Source of the DNA: Flavobacterium ovatum
GTDB lineage: Bacteria > Bacteroidota > Bacteroidia > Flavobacteriales > Flavobacteriaceae
Length of the DNA stretch: 64,000 nucleotides
Assembly: GCF_040703125.1 (NCBI RefSeq)
Contig: NZ_CP160035.1
Coordinates: 3,127,001-3,191,000, forward strand
Reading direction: 5' to 3'
Part shown: positions 28,443 to 38,476 of the stretch, piece after piece
Layout: the number at the start of each line of letters is the position of its first letter
How positions within the stretch are numbered: the first letter of the stretch is position 1
The notes under the pieces: generated by a model
What the model saw: only the letters and a program-made list of their open reading frames with translations
Databases searched by the model: none
What the model was told of the DNA's origin: nothing
Position numbers and translations under genes: made by a program

Positions 28443-31400
28443 TTATTCTTCATCAGGTACAATTGCCTCCCTATTGGGTTTTGATTCTACTGGTTTTGGT
28501 TCTTTTTGTTTAGAAAAATTAATGTATTCAGGTGCTAAATTTGAATCTTGAAACTGGTCAATGTATTGAATTGTTGAATTTGACTTTTGATTTTTAAATA
28601 TTTTATTTACCAATTCTCGGAACGTATCAAAATCCACCTCATAAGAAACCCCTAATCCTTGCGTATAACCAATACCTTGTCCTATATAGTTAACATCATT
28701 TTCACGATTAAAGATTCGTAAGTTTAAAGTACCGTCATCATTGACTCTGTATTGTACTTCTAAGTCACCTACAACTGCTGATTCATTGATTCCTCCAAAT
28801 GGAACCCCTACTTTACCATTAATAGTAAATCTTTCATTTATTTTTGAAGAAATAGTAGCTACTACTCTACCATCAGTTTCTTGACCAATACGTTTGTCAG
28901 CTGATACATAATTAAAACCAACTTTAAATTTATCATCATCAGTTCTTATAATCCCTCCTAACAAACTAGAAGCCGTTTCAAACAAACTTCCTGAAAAATC
29001 AGATTGATTCACTCCTTCTGAACTTAAAAAACCTCCTGAAGATAGTAAATACAACGCTTGAGTTTGTCTAACATCCTTATCATATAACTTATATTGAATT
29101 TCAGATTTCAACACATTACTAACGGTAGGGAACTCAATATTAAAATCAGGTTCGGGACTAGCTAAATCTCCCTTAATACCAATAATCACATTCACGGGTA
29201 CTTTTCTATTAAAAGAAGAATTTTCTAAAAGTACCGCCGGATTCGCAATGGTTTTATATACGGCTTCTAAATTCAACTGAGCACGCATTGGATTTCCTTC
29301 CCAAGAAATAGATCCTCCTTTTTTTACATCAAATTTCTTATCAATAAGACCTCCATATTTGAAATTATAAGAACCTTCATAGGCTTGAAAATTCCCCCAC
29401 ATATTGAATTTCCCTAAAGTATTAATTTTGAATAATAACGACCCGTACCCCTTACCTTTCATTCCGTGTCCTGAATTTCGGTCTAAAATCACTTCTACTT
29501 CTGCATCAGGTGTTATATCTAAATCAAACTCTAACTCTAATCCTTTATAATTTCTAGAATTATCTAAAATCCCTTTCTTGATATTACTTTTTTCTTTTGC
29601 ACTTAAAAAATGTAATAGACTATTATCACCAAGGCTTTCTGCTTGATTTATTGGGATTTTCAAAGCAGACCCCTTCTCTGACTTAGCTTCCACTTTTATA
29701 AACAAACCGTTTGTAGGTCCTGTAATACTAGCATTTCCGTCAATAAATGCAGTTCCATAATATGCTGCATCTTCACTATCTTGAGTATCTAGAACTAACA
29801 ATCGTTTGGAATTGATAGCTAAATCTAATTTCCAATCCATAAATTTATCATGCTGAATACTTCCTCTCAATACTCCTTTAGTACCAAATTTAGAATCTGT
29901 GAGTATATTATTTCTTAACAGGAAGCTCTCGTCTAATAAGTCCACTATAGAACCCTCCGCCAATTTATAATCAACATTTAAGTATGGAATTGTTAGTCCT
30001 GCTCCATCTACAAAAAGTCGTCCACTAATTTTAGGCTGATTAACCGTTCCTCCTATATGTGAATTCCCTGAAACAAATCCTCTTATATTTGATAAAACAC
30101 TACCTCCAAGGGAACTTAAAATTCCTAGATTAAATTTATCCAATTTTAAATCCAAATCTAAGGCCGCTTCTTTACCTACAATTGTAAAATTTCCTTTTGC
30201 GTTGAACGATTCTAGATTTTTATTCTCCAAATAGGAATCAATTGAAAATTTTTCCAGGTTTTGGTCTCCTTCAATTTCAAACTTTAAAACCCCTAAATCA
30301 GTTTCGTTAATATTCAAATGATCTATTACCAATGCGGCTGTAGGTTTATATACCGTATTATTTTGAAAAAAATTAACTTCTCCATTTAAATTTCCCTTAA
30401 AAACAAACTTATCATCAGCAGGAGTAATCTTAAACAAATCAACATCTTTAAAACTCAATTTTAAATCTTTGTTGGTTTTACCGCCTGTTTTTCCTTTTAG
30501 AATAATTTCCTGATTTTCATGTGATAAAATAATATTATTGATAGAAAAATTCTTCAATAGCTTATCAAAGACAATTTGATTATCTGCTGTCTCTTTTTCG
30601 TTCAAAAACCATAGATTGTCTTTAATTTTTAATTCAGATTTGCTAATCCCTACAACATTTTCATTTTCCTTATTGATAGTATGGTATAAATTCAAATTGA
30701 AATAATCTTCTCCTTTTGACCCTCCTTTAAACTCTGACCTAAAAAACAAGGTATCTTTATTGGTCACGTTTATCAAACTAAAATCGCGTATTTTATAATA
30801 TTTAGTTTTAATACTATCTAATTCTAAATAAGCATTATACAAAGGATTTTTGTTATCTATTGCAATTCTAATATTATCAAATGTATTATCATCCGCAACA
30901 ATCTTAGGTGAATTAAAATTAAGTTTAAATTCCTGAGAATCTGATTTAATACTCCCCTTAATAACCGTATTTGATCCAATCGTTATATTTGGATAAAATA
31001 TTTCGATGATTTTATTATATACTGAAAAATTAAATTTTAAAAATTGTCCCTTATTAACTGGCTCCGGTTTAAAGTTGGTGTACAAGCTACCGATCGAGTT
31101 CCTAACTAAAACCCCTAACTCACTAAATTTAAACCTCCCTACAATTTCACCTTCAACAATGTCCGGAGAATTTAAGGTAATTGTTCTAATTTTACCTGCA
31201 TCAAAATTAGAATTGATTGAAAAGTCATTGAACGTATAAATATCTTTTTCATTCTGATAAGAGGTGTTTTTAAAATATACATTTCCCTGTAAATTTTCAA
31301 TCGTATTACCATCAACTTGAACAATAACATCCCCTTTAAAATTAGAAATAGTATCATTTACAAAATTCAATTTATGAAAATCAGCATTTCTAACATCTAT

Positions 31401-32873
31401 ATGAAAGTCATATTTACTGTCTTTTTTACTTAAATCGACCAAACCATCAAAATCCATATTTAGATTAGGATCGTCAACATTTACTTTACCTCTATAATAG
31501 GGGGGCTTAAAATTACCATTTACGGCTATATTTCTATAGTTATACTTATTATAATAAATCTTAGAAACTACTCCTTTTACACCCGTATCTAAATATTTTT
31601 TGGTAAAACCAACGCCTTCAATCTCTACATCCATGGTCACTTTACCTAAATCTTTCTCATCAAGAAAAATCCCTAAGTCAAAATCTTTGGTCACTACATT
31701 TCCATTGTATGAAGCTTTATCTATAAAGTCAATTTGATTGATACTCAAGTCTGACTTCACATCTCCGATGTCTGTAATCATTGAAAAATCAGCGTCCAAA
31801 TCGGTGGCGCTCCACTGGATATTACCTTTAATATTGAAGTTTCCAATTCTTTTTAATTCAATAGGTAGTTTTTTTCCTAAAACATTCGGAATCAATTGAA
31901 CTAAATTGTCATAGGAAGAAGATAATTTACTAAGATTAGCATCCATCAAAAAGCGTTGATGCTGTTTCCCCCAAATATTTTTGAAATTGATTGCTCCAAA
32001 TAACCTTGTATTCTTAGAGTCGTATAAACTCAAATTATTCAAGGTCAAGTTATTCAAGGTTCCTTTTACTTTTGTCGCCAAATTAAAAGACAAATCTTTA
32101 CCTAAATCATTGTAAAAAGGTCGAATGTCATTTGACGAAACTAATGACGGATATATTGTACCTTCAAATTTTACTTTGTCGTTGAAATCTGCAAAATCAG
32201 TAATTTTATAACTCAGTACGATATCTGCTTTAATCATGGACTCTTTGGTTTTGATGTCCAAATTCTTGAGTACTATTTGCTTTTTGGTATAACTAAATTT
32301 TGTATTTAATTCAGACACATATACTCCACGATGATCCAAAAACGACATTTTTTTTATTACGGAAGTAACTTCTGGCCCGTATAACTTGAAGTTTATTAAT
32401 AGGGCATTTAACTTGGTAAAATCAACATCTTTGGGAGCTACTCTATTTTCGTCGCTCAAAATAAAATGACTATTTACAATTGTTGCAACATCAGCCTCAA
32501 AAAGAGTATGTTTTCCTGTAGAAGGTTTTCCGTCATCAAAAGATTTTATAAATACATCAATATTAGTATCGTCTTCGTTCTTATAGGTTTTTAAATTAAA
32601 TAATAGGTTTTCTAATCTGATATCACCAAACATCAAATCACCATCTAATAACTTTTTGACATCTAAAATATTTGTATTAAGGATTTCACTGTAAATCAAA
32701 GTATCTTTATGATGGTCTCTAATTAAAACCTCTCTCAATTTAACACCTCCAAAAATATTTATTTTAGCGGTCCCCACATTGATATCAACCCCAAAATCAT
32801 TATTTAAGTTCTGGGTAACATAATGTGCAATTTTAGTTTGAACGAAAGAAGTTGAAAGAGCAATTCCTAACAA
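28443..32873 (-). CDS. tamB: TamB-like translocation/assembly module protein
   Basis: A giant AsmA/TamB-family protein (1476 residues) thought to bridge inner and outer membranes and to help lipid transport or outer-membrane protein assembly. The body is a long run of beta-strand repeats. The C-terminal DUF490-type domain is clear (GSLLFKINTLGKFNMWGNF, FDVKKGGSISWEGNPMRAQLNLEAVYKT, VNVIIGIKGDLASPEPDFNIEFP). The annotated start is TTG at 32873, the first standard start codon. However, codons upstream of it, back to the stop at about 32955, encode a Lys-rich segment and a hydrophobic helix that look like the natural membrane anchor. Translation may therefore begin at a non-standard codon such as ATT. 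Divergent from tsaD. Confidence 0.88.
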   Translation of the reverse strand: MLGIALSTSFVQTKIAHYVTQNLNNDFGVDINVGTAKINIFGGVKLREVLIRDHHKDTLIYSEILNTNILDVKKLLDGDLMFGDIRLENLLFNLKTYKNEDDTNIDVFIKSFDDGKPSTGKHTLFEADVATIVNSHFILSDENRVAPKDVDFTKLNALLINFKLYGPEVTSVIKKMSFLDHRGVYVSELNTKFSYTKKQIVLKNLDIKTKESMIKADIVLSYKITDFADFNDKVKFEGTIYPSLVSSNDIRPFYNDLGKDLSFNLATKVKGTLNNLTLNNLSLYDSKNTRLFGAINFKNIWGKQHQRFLMDANLSKLSSSYDNLVQLIPNVLGKKLPIELKRIGNFNIKGNIQWSATDLDADFSMITDIGDVKSDLSINQIDFIDKASYNGNVVTKDFDLGIFLDEKDLGKVTMDVEIEGVGFTKKYLDTGVKGVVSKIYYNKYNYRNIAVNGNFKPPYYRGKVNVDDPNLNMDFDGLVDLSKKDSKYDFHIDVRNADFHKLNFVNDTISNFKGDVIVQVDGNTIENLQGNVYFKNTSYQNEKDIYTFNDFSINSNFDAGKIRTITLNSPDIVEGEIVGRFKFSELGVLVRNSIGSLYTNFKPEPVNKGQFLKFNFSVYNKIIEIFYPNITIGSNTVIKGSIKSDSQEFKLNFNSPKIVADDNTFDNIRIAIDNKNPLYNAYLELDSIKTKYYKIRDFSLINVTNKDTLFFRSEFKGGSKGEDYFNLNLYHTINKENENVVGISKSELKIKDNLWFLNEKETADNQIVFDKLLKNFSINNIILSHENQEIILKGKTGGKTNKDLKLSFKDVDLFKITPADDKFVFKGNLNGEVNFFQNNTVYKPTAALVIDHLNINETDLGVLKFEIEGDQNLEKFSIDSYLENKNLESFNAKGNFTIVGKEAALDLDLKLDKFNLGILSSLGGSVLSNIRGFVSGNSHIGGTVNQPKISGRLFVDGAGLTIPYLNVDYKLAEGSIVDLLDESFLLRNNILTDSKFGTKGVLRGSIQHDKFMDWKLDLAINSKRLLVLDTQDSEDAAYYGTAFIDGNASITGPTNGLFIKVEAKSEKGSALKIPINQAESLGDNSLLHFLSAKEKSNIKKGILDNSRNYKGLELEFDLDITPDAEVEVILDRNSGHGMKGKGYGSLLFKINTLGKFNMWGNFQAYEGSYNFKYGGLIDKKFDVKKGGSISWEGNPMRAQLNLEAVYKTIANPAVLLENSSFNRKVPVNVIIGIKGDLASPEPDFNIEFPTVSNVLKSEIQYKLYDKDVRQTQALYLLSSGGFLSSEGVNQSDFSGSLFETASSLLGGIIRTDDDKFKVGFNYVSADKRIGQETDGRVVATISSKINERFTINGKVGVPFGGINESAVVGDLEVQYRVNDDGTLNLRIFNRENDVNYIGQGIGYTQGLGVSYEVDFDTFRELVNKIFKNQKSNSTIQYIDQFQDSNLAPEYINFSKQKEPKPVESKPNREAIVPDEE

Positions 32874-32999
32874 TAGTAAGAGGAGAATTAACCCAATAAT
32901 TAAACTTAAAAATATTTTAATGTACTTTTTGATCTTCTTGATTTTTAATTTTTTCTAAAAACAGGATATTGCACAAAGAAAGAGTCTTTCCTTTCGCAA

Positions 33000-33040
33000 A
33001 AATTCTTTAATTTTGGCTGCGCCGTAAAATTAAAGAATTT
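33000..33040. promoter_or_regulatory. 15-bp inverted repeat in the tamB/tsaD divergent promoter region
   Basis: AAATTCTTTAATTTT (33000-33014) is the exact reverse complement of 33026-33040, around an 11-base GC-rich loop GGCTGCGCCGT. The left arm overlaps TAATTTTG (33008-33015), a perfect -7 box in the tsaD direction. It may be an operator or an mRNA leader hairpin. In the tamB direction TATATTTG (33062-33055) also matches the -7 consensus. Confidence 0.6.
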
Positions 33041-33083
33041 AAAATTCGGTTTGTCAAATATAATTCAAAATTTGTGCCTTTTT

Positions 33084-34106
33084 ATGCAAAATCCCGAGGT
33101 TTTTATTCTTGCCATCGAAAGTTCCTGTGATGATACTGCTGCCGCTGTTTTAAATAACGATAAAGTATTGTCAAATGTTGTTGCTAATCAGCTAATTCAT
33201 TCACAATATGGAGGTGTAGTACCTGAACTAGCTTCGAGAGCACACCAACAAAATATTGTTCCCGTAATTGATGCCGCTCTTAAAAAAGCCAATATTCAAA
33301 AAGAACAACTCAGTGCCATTGCTTTTACCCAAGGTCCAGGACTTATGGGTTCACTACTCGTGGGGAGTTCTTTTGCGAAGTCAATGGCTAGTGCATTAAA
33401 CATCCCTTTGATTGCCGTAAATCATATGCATGCACATATTTTAGCCCATTTTATTGATGAAGAAGGCTATGACAAACCAGAATTTCCGTTTTTAGCCTTA
33501 ACCATTAGTGGTGGACATACTCAAATTGTGAGAGTTGAAGGTTTTTTTGATATGACCATAATTGGCGAAACAACTGATGATGCGGTTGGAGAAGCATTTG
33601 ATAAAACTGCAAAAATATTAGGACTTCCCTATCCTGGTGGTCCATTAGTTGATAAAAATGCACAATTAGGAAATCCAATAGCTTTTAAGTTTACCAAGCC
33701 TAAAGTTCCGGGATTGGATTTTAGTTTTTCTGGTCTCAAAACGGCTATTTTGTATTTTATCCAAAAGAAAAAACTTGAGAACGAAAATTTCATTGACGAA
33801 AACATCAATGATATTTGTGCTTCGGTTCAACATACTATCATCGAGATTTTGATGGACAAACTAAAATTAGCTGTCAAAGAAACTGGCATCAATAAAATAG
33901 CAATTGGCGGCGGCGTTTCTGCTAATTCAGGTATTAGAAAAACGCTAAAAGAAGGCGAACAAAAATACGGGTGGAAAACCTATATCCCCAAATTTGAATA
34001 CACCACAGATAATGCTGCAATGATAGGAATTGTAGGTTATCAAAAATATTTAACACAACAATTTGAAACCGCTACAGTTGTTTCAAAAGCACGAATCCAA
34101 TTTTAA
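33084..34106 (+). CDS. tsaD: tRNA N6-threonylcarbamoyladenosine transferase TsaD (copy 1)
   Basis: Transfers the threonylcarbamoyl group onto A37 of ANN-decoding tRNAs, together with TsaB/TsaE. 340 residues from the ATG at 33084 (MQNPEVFILAIESSCDDTAAAV). A TTG 11 codons upstream is in frame but adds residues unlike the family start. ASKHA-fold motifs: metal ligands His114 and His118 in NHMHAHILAHF, the SGGHTQIV phosphate loop, GEAFDKTAK, and the C-terminal IGGGVSANSGIR and YTTDNAAMIG. Normally an essential single-copy gene, so its appearance twice in this window is notable. Starts a plus-strand operon with rsmE. Confidence 0.96.
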   Translation: MQNPEVFILAIESSCDDTAAAVLNNDKVLSNVVANQLIHSQYGGVVPELASRAHQQNIVPVIDAALKKANIQKEQLSAIAFTQGPGLMGSLLVGSSFAKSMASALNIPLIAVNHMHAHILAHFIDEEGYDKPEFPFLALTISGGHTQIVRVEGFFDMTIIGETTDDAVGEAFDKTAKILGLPYPGGPLVDKNAQLGNPIAFKFTKPKVPGLDFSFSGLKTAILYFIQKKKLENENFIDENINDICASVQHTIIEILMDKLKLAVKETGINKIAIGGGVSANSGIRKTLKEGEQKYGWKTYIPKFEYTTDNAAMIGIVGYQKYLTQQFETATVVSKARIQF

Positions 34107-34109
34107 GCT

Positions 34110-34820
34110 ATGCAATTATTTTACAATATTGACCTAAACGAATCTACAGAAAGCTTTTCTTTTGACAAAGAAGAAAGCAGGCACATCATTAAAGTATTGC
34201 GGAAAAAAGATGGTGATATACTACACGTTACCAATGGATTAGGACTTTTATTTGAAACTAAAATTAATTTGGCCTCCGATAATAAATGTACGGTTGATAT
34301 TTTATCTTTCACAAAAAAAGAACCTTCTAAATATCATTTGCATTTGGCAGTAGCCCCTACCAAAATGAACGATCGATTTGAATGGTTTTTGGAAAAAGCA
34401 ACTGAAATAGGTATTCATGAAATTACACCAATTATTTGTGATCGTTCTGAAAGAAAAGTGATCAATCAAGATCGTTATGAGAAAATAATCTTATCGGCTT
34501 TAAAACAAGCTAACGAGCTTTATTTACCCAAATTAAACCCTGCCATTTCATTTAAAGATTTTGTTGGTCAAACAGAAAAAAAAGGCCTTCAATTAATTGC
34601 TCATTGCGAAGAAACGGATAAAAAAACACTTAAATCTATTTTGAAACCAAATGAAGATGTCACCATGCTGATAGGACCTGAGGGAGATTTTTCAGATAAA
34701 GAAATCCAACTAGCATTAGAGAATAACTTCCAAGCCGTATCTTTGGGAAATACTAGATTACGAACTGAAACAGCTGCAATGGTAGCCTGTCATAGTATTG
34801 CTTTTTTTAATGAGAATTAA
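34110..34820 (+). CDS. rsmE: 16S rRNA m3U1498 methyltransferase RsmE (copy 1)
   Basis: SPOUT-class enzyme that methylates U1498 of 16S rRNA. 236 residues: N-terminal PUA-like domain with ESRHIIKVLRKKDGD (about 22-36) and a C-terminal SPOUT domain with the trefoil-knot motifs MLIGPEGDFSDKE and LGNTRLRTETAA. Length is typical. It starts 3 bp after tsaD and 5 bp before the DUF4159 gene, so it is clearly in one transcript. Confidence 0.94.
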   Translation: MQLFYNIDLNESTESFSFDKEESRHIIKVLRKKDGDILHVTNGLGLLFETKINLASDNKCTVDILSFTKKEPSKYHLHLAVAPTKMNDRFEWFLEKATEIGIHEITPIICDRSERKVINQDRYEKIILSALKQANELYLPKLNPAISFKDFVGQTEKKGLQLIAHCEETDKKTLKSILKPNEDVTMLIGPEGDFSDKEIQLALENNFQAVSLGNTRLRTETAAMVACHSIAFFNEN

Positions 34821-34825
34821 ATCAG

Positions 34826-35464
34826 ATGAAAAAAATCTATTTCGTTTTTCTTTTTCTGTCCTTGAACATTTTTGCTCAAGAAATTGCCTTATTGAAATAT
34901 AGTGGCGGTGGTGATTGGTATGCAAATCCCACTTCATTGCCTAATTTAATTCAATTTTGCAACACCAACATTAACACCACTTTAAAAACAAAACCAGCAA
35001 CTGTAGAACCAGGAAGCCCCAATCTTTTTACGTACCCATTTATTCATTTGACAGGTCATGGAAATGTGGTTTTTAGTGATGCCGAAGTAAAAAACCTTCA
35101 GGATTACTTAAACTCTGGTGGTTTTTTACACATTGACGATAATTATGGTTTAGACCAATATATTCGAAAAGAAATCAAAAAATTGTTTCCTAATACAGCC
35201 TTAATAGAAATTCCGGCAACGCATTTAATTTTTCAAAAGCCGTATGCTTTTCCGAATGGTTTACCTAAAATTCACGAACATGATGGCAAACGACCACAAG
35301 CTTTTGGAATATTTGTAAAAAGTAGATTAGTCTTACTATACACTTATGAGTGCGACTTAGGAGATGGTTGGGAAAATCCCGAAGTCAATAATGACCCACT
35401 TTCCGTTCGAGAAAAAGCGTTGAAAATGGGTGCCAATATTATACATTATATATTCAACAACTAG
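34826..35464 (+). CDS. DUF4159 exported protein (copy 1)
   Basis: A 212-residue periplasmic protein of unknown function. Signal peptide about 1-17 (ends NIFAQ), followed by a class-I glutamine amidotransferase-like fold as in DUF4159: ALLKYSGGGDWYANPTSL, YPFIHLTGHGNVVFSD, LQDYLNSGGFLHIDDNYGLD and SRLVLLYTYECDLGDGWE. Members of this family occur in Bacteroidota and myxobacteria, often near MoxR/vWA gliding or stress clusters; no such cluster is seen here. Cotranscribed with rsmE at 5 bp spacing. Confidence 0.8.
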   Translation: MKKIYFVFLFLSLNIFAQEIALLKYSGGGDWYANPTSLPNLIQFCNTNINTTLKTKPATVEPGSPNLFTYPFIHLTGHGNVVFSDAEVKNLQDYLNSGGFLHIDDNYGLDQYIRKEIKKLFPNTALIEIPATHLIFQKPYAFPNGLPKIHEHDGKRPQAFGIFVKSRLVLLYTYECDLGDGWENPEVNNDPLSVREKALKMGANIIHYIFNN

Positions 35465-35528
35465 ACTAGACTAATTTAATTTTTAGTCGGTTTTTAAACT
35501 ACATTTGAATCCATATCTATCCCTTTTT

Positions 35529-36620
35529 ATGATTACATCTAAAATAATTGCAAACGGAATTTTGAAAGCTATTGCTTTTTTAATCATCACATGTTTAGTA
35601 CTTTTCTTTTTGTACCAAATTCAGACCGTCATTCTCTATCTTGTAATTTCGTTAATCCTTTGTTTAATAGCCAATCCCTTTGTTTCTTTCTTAAAAAAAA
35701 GACTGAAATTTAATAATACCATGGCGACTGTTGCAACACTTATATTATTCATTTCATTACTTATAGGTTTTGTCCTTTTATTTGTACCACTAATCATATC
35801 ACAAGCAGAAAATTTATCCTTATTGGATACTAATTTACTCCAAAATCAATTTATTGTTATCGAAAAAAACATAGAGAATTATTTCAATATCAATCACATC
35901 AATTTAGAAGAACTATTGAAAGAATCAAACTTATCTTCTAAAATCAACTATAACTATTTTACAGATTTCATCAATTCAATCTTAAACCTCATTGCTAGTT
36001 TTGGAATGGGATTAGCGTCCGTTTTTTTTATCACTTTTTTCTTCCTGAAAGACCAATTACTATTTAAAGAAAAAGCTAAAATGATTCTTCCTGATGAGAA
36101 TGAAGATAAAATCTTAAATTCTATCGAAAAGACTAACCAACTATTAACACGTTATTTTATTGGTTTATTGATCCAATTGACAGCTGTATTTGTCATGTAT
36201 TTGATTGTTCTTTTAATCTTTAATTCAAAAAATGCTTTTATCATTGCGTTTTTATGTGCCTTACTAAATATCATACCTTATATAGGACCAATCATAGGAA
36301 CTGTTTTAGCTGCTATTCTAACTTTAATTGGCGGAATAGGGACTGATTTTAGAACTGAAATGCTTCCTACGACGATTTATATTGTTATTGGTTTTTTAAT
36401 CGTTCAAGTGATTGATAACAACATCAACCAACCGATTATTTTCTCAAAAAGTGTCAAATCTCATCCTTTAGAAATTTTCTTAGTAATCCTTATTAGTGGA
36501 ATTACATTTGGTGTTTTTGGAATGGTAGTGGCAATTCCTATTTATACAATATTGAAAGTAGTATTGAAAGAATTCTTTCCTAAGAATAAAATAGTCTCTG
36601 TTTTAACCGAAAATATTTAG
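35529..36620 (+). CDS. AI-2E/PerM-family membrane transporter (copy 1)
   Basis: A 363-residue inner-membrane protein of the AI-2 exporter (PerM/TqsA) superfamily. About eight hydrophobic segments are visible, with the usual large soluble loop between helices 3 and 4 (about residues 105-155) and a conserved late region ALLNIIPYIGPIIGTVLAAI and the closing run GMVVAIPIYTILKVVLKE. Substrate is uncertain; family members have been linked to AI-2 export and Na+/H+ antiport. I chose the ATG at 35529 over an in-frame TTG eight codons earlier. The next gene starts 2 bp after its stop. Confidence 0.85.
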   Translation: MITSKIIANGILKAIAFLIITCLVLFFLYQIQTVILYLVISLILCLIANPFVSFLKKRLKFNNTMATVATLILFISLLIGFVLLFVPLIISQAENLSLLDTNLLQNQFIVIEKNIENYFNINHINLEELLKESNLSSKINYNYFTDFINSILNLIASFGMGLASVFFITFFFLKDQLLFKEKAKMILPDENEDKILNSIEKTNQLLTRYFIGLLIQLTAVFVMYLIVLLIFNSKNAFIIAFLCALLNIIPYIGPIIGTVLAAILTLIGGIGTDFRTEMLPTTIYIVIGFLIVQVIDNNINQPIIFSKSVKSHPLEIFLVILISGITFGVFGMVVAIPIYTILKVVLKEFFPKNKIVSVLTENI

Positions 36621-36622
36621 CT

Positions 36623-37804
36623 TTGAATACCTCTATTTTAGCACCTAAAATTCAGCATTTTATAAACCAAAACATTGGTGTTTCTTTGTCTAAATTAGCG
36701 TTGCAAAAGAATCCATTTCCAGAAATAGAATGGATTGACATTTTAAAACAAATGGAAGCAAAATCAAAAGCTAAGGACAAATTACCAACTTGGTTTCAAA
36801 CGAAAGACATCCTCTACCCTACTAAAATTTCGGTAGAGCAAACATCCTCTGAAAAGACAGCGTATTACAAATCGAGTTTAATATCCGGAGAAAGTCTCAT
36901 CGATTTGACTGGAGGTTATGGCGTTGATGATTTTTATTTTGCTAAAAAAATAAAAAAAGTAGTTCATTGTGAAATCAATGAAGAACTTTCAAACCTTGTC
37001 AAACACAATTTGGAGCAACTAAAGGTTTCAAACATTCAATGTTATATAGGAGATAGTAGAGAAACATTGATAGATCTCCACCAAAAATGGGATTGGATAT
37101 ACATTGATCCTTCGAGACGAAATGATGCCAAAGGCAAAGTTTTTATGCTTCAAGATTGTTTACCGAATGTTCCTGAAAACTTGGATTTTTATTTCACCCA
37201 TTCTGACAAAATCCTGATTAAAACAGCACCTTTGCTAGACATAAGCTCAGCTTTATCCGAATTAAAAAATGTAAAAACTATTCATATTATTGCATTGGAG
37301 AATGAGGTAAAAGAATTGTTGTGGGAAATACATAAAGACTACCAAGGCGATATTTCTATAAAAACGGTTAATCTCATCAAAGATAAAACAGAAACGTTTG
37401 AATTTATTTTGGGAGAAAATACAAATTCACCTCTTTTTGGAACTCCAAAAAAATATATTTATGAGCCTAACAGTGCTGTCATGAAATCAGGTGGATTTGA
37501 TGAAGTCGCATTGCATTTTAATTTAGAAAAACTTCACAAGCACTCCCATTTATATACTTCAGAAGAACGCATTGACTTCCCGGGTCGTGTATTTGAGATC
37601 CATAAAATCATACCTTATAACAAAGGAGAACTAAAAGCGACATTAGAAAACACCAAAGCCAATATTACCACCCGAAATTTTCCAGAAACGGTAGAGAATA
37701 TTCGGAAGAAATGGAAAATAAAAGATGGAGGAGATACCTATTGTTTTTTTACAACCATTGAAAATAACGATAAAATAGTTTTAATTTGCAACAAAACACA
37801 ATAA
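36623..37804 (+). CDS. Class I SAM-dependent methyltransferase with THUMP-like domain (copy 1)
   Basis: A 393-residue cytosolic methyltransferase. The Rossmann core has the SAM-binding LIDLTGGYGVDDFYF (about 92-106), acidic loop HCEINEE, and DWIYIDPSRR (about 155-164), where other families have NPPY. The C-terminal third corresponds to the THUMP-like domain with FPGRVFEIHKIIPYNK. THUMP domains bind RNA, so an RNA substrate is likely, but the modified position is unknown. The start is TTG at 36623, 2 bp after the transporter gene. Confidence 0.8.
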   Translation: MNTSILAPKIQHFINQNIGVSLSKLALQKNPFPEIEWIDILKQMEAKSKAKDKLPTWFQTKDILYPTKISVEQTSSEKTAYYKSSLISGESLIDLTGGYGVDDFYFAKKIKKVVHCEINEELSNLVKHNLEQLKVSNIQCYIGDSRETLIDLHQKWDWIYIDPSRRNDAKGKVFMLQDCLPNVPENLDFYFTHSDKILIKTAPLLDISSALSELKNVKTIHIIALENEVKELLWEIHKDYQGDISIKTVNLIKDKTETFEFILGENTNSPLFGTPKKYIYEPNSAVMKSGGFDEVALHFNLEKLHKHSHLYTSEERIDFPGRVFEIHKIIPYNKGELKATLENTKANITTRNFPETVENIRKKWKIKDGGDTYCFFTTIENNDKIVLICNKTQ

Positions 37805-37812
37805 CCATAACC

Positions 37813-38379
37813 ATGAAAAATACCATCCTCGCCTTTTTATTAATCGCAAGCTTTCCCGTTTTTTCCCAAAAAGATTGTGAATACAGTGCTAATGTAAAAG
37901 ATTCTTTAGGAGTCTATAAATTAACAAAAGAATATTTAGTCTCTGAGAAAAACTTCGCTGGAAAATCGGAATACATCTTTTGTTCTTTGGTTTCTAATGA
38001 TGGATTTCCTGCTTTGAATGTACAGTTGATTCAAAAAAGTAAAGAATTTTTATCTGCAAATTGTTTTGATAAAAGTTCCAAATTATATTTACAATTACAA
38101 AACGGAAAAATCGTCACACTTTTACATGTTAACAAAGAAAGTTGCGGATCATTAATCAGAAACGACGAAGGATTTGATAACAGAGTGACAATGGGAACCT
38201 TTATGTTTGTTAAAGGAGCAATCGAAGAACTTAAAAGTTCACCTGTAAATTTGATGCGAATTAAATTCTTAACCAGTACAGATGATTTTATAGTTAAAAA
38301 AGAAATTACTTCAGAGATGAACCAAAAAGTTTATTTCCCTGAAACTTATTTTATGGATTACTTAAAATGTATTGACTAA
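37813..38379 (+). CDS. Small exported protein of unknown function (copy 1)
   Basis: A 188-residue protein with a clear signal peptide (about 1-19, MKNTILAFLLIASFPVFSQ) and a mature domain without recognisable motifs. Three cysteines are present in the mature part near residues 22, 74 and 111. I chose the ATG at 37813; an earlier in-frame start would overlap the methyltransferase gene and put nine residues ahead of the signal peptide. It is the last gene of the tsaD operon by spacing (8 bp). Likely periplasmic; function unknown. Confidence 0.65.
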   Translation: MKNTILAFLLIASFPVFSQKDCEYSANVKDSLGVYKLTKEYLVSEKNFAGKSEYIFCSLVSNDGFPALNVQLIQKSKEFLSANCFDKSSKLYLQLQNGKIVTLLHVNKESCGSLIRNDEGFDNRVTMGTFMFVKGAIEELKSSPVNLMRIKFLTSTDDFIVKKEITSEMNQKVYFPETYFMDYLKCID

Positions 38380-38476
38380 GACTTTATATAGACCTGCAAT
38401 CCTTAATTTTAGGATAAATAAAATCTTTATTCTGAATTAAAATACGGCTTTACACAAAAGTATAATTCATTCACTT

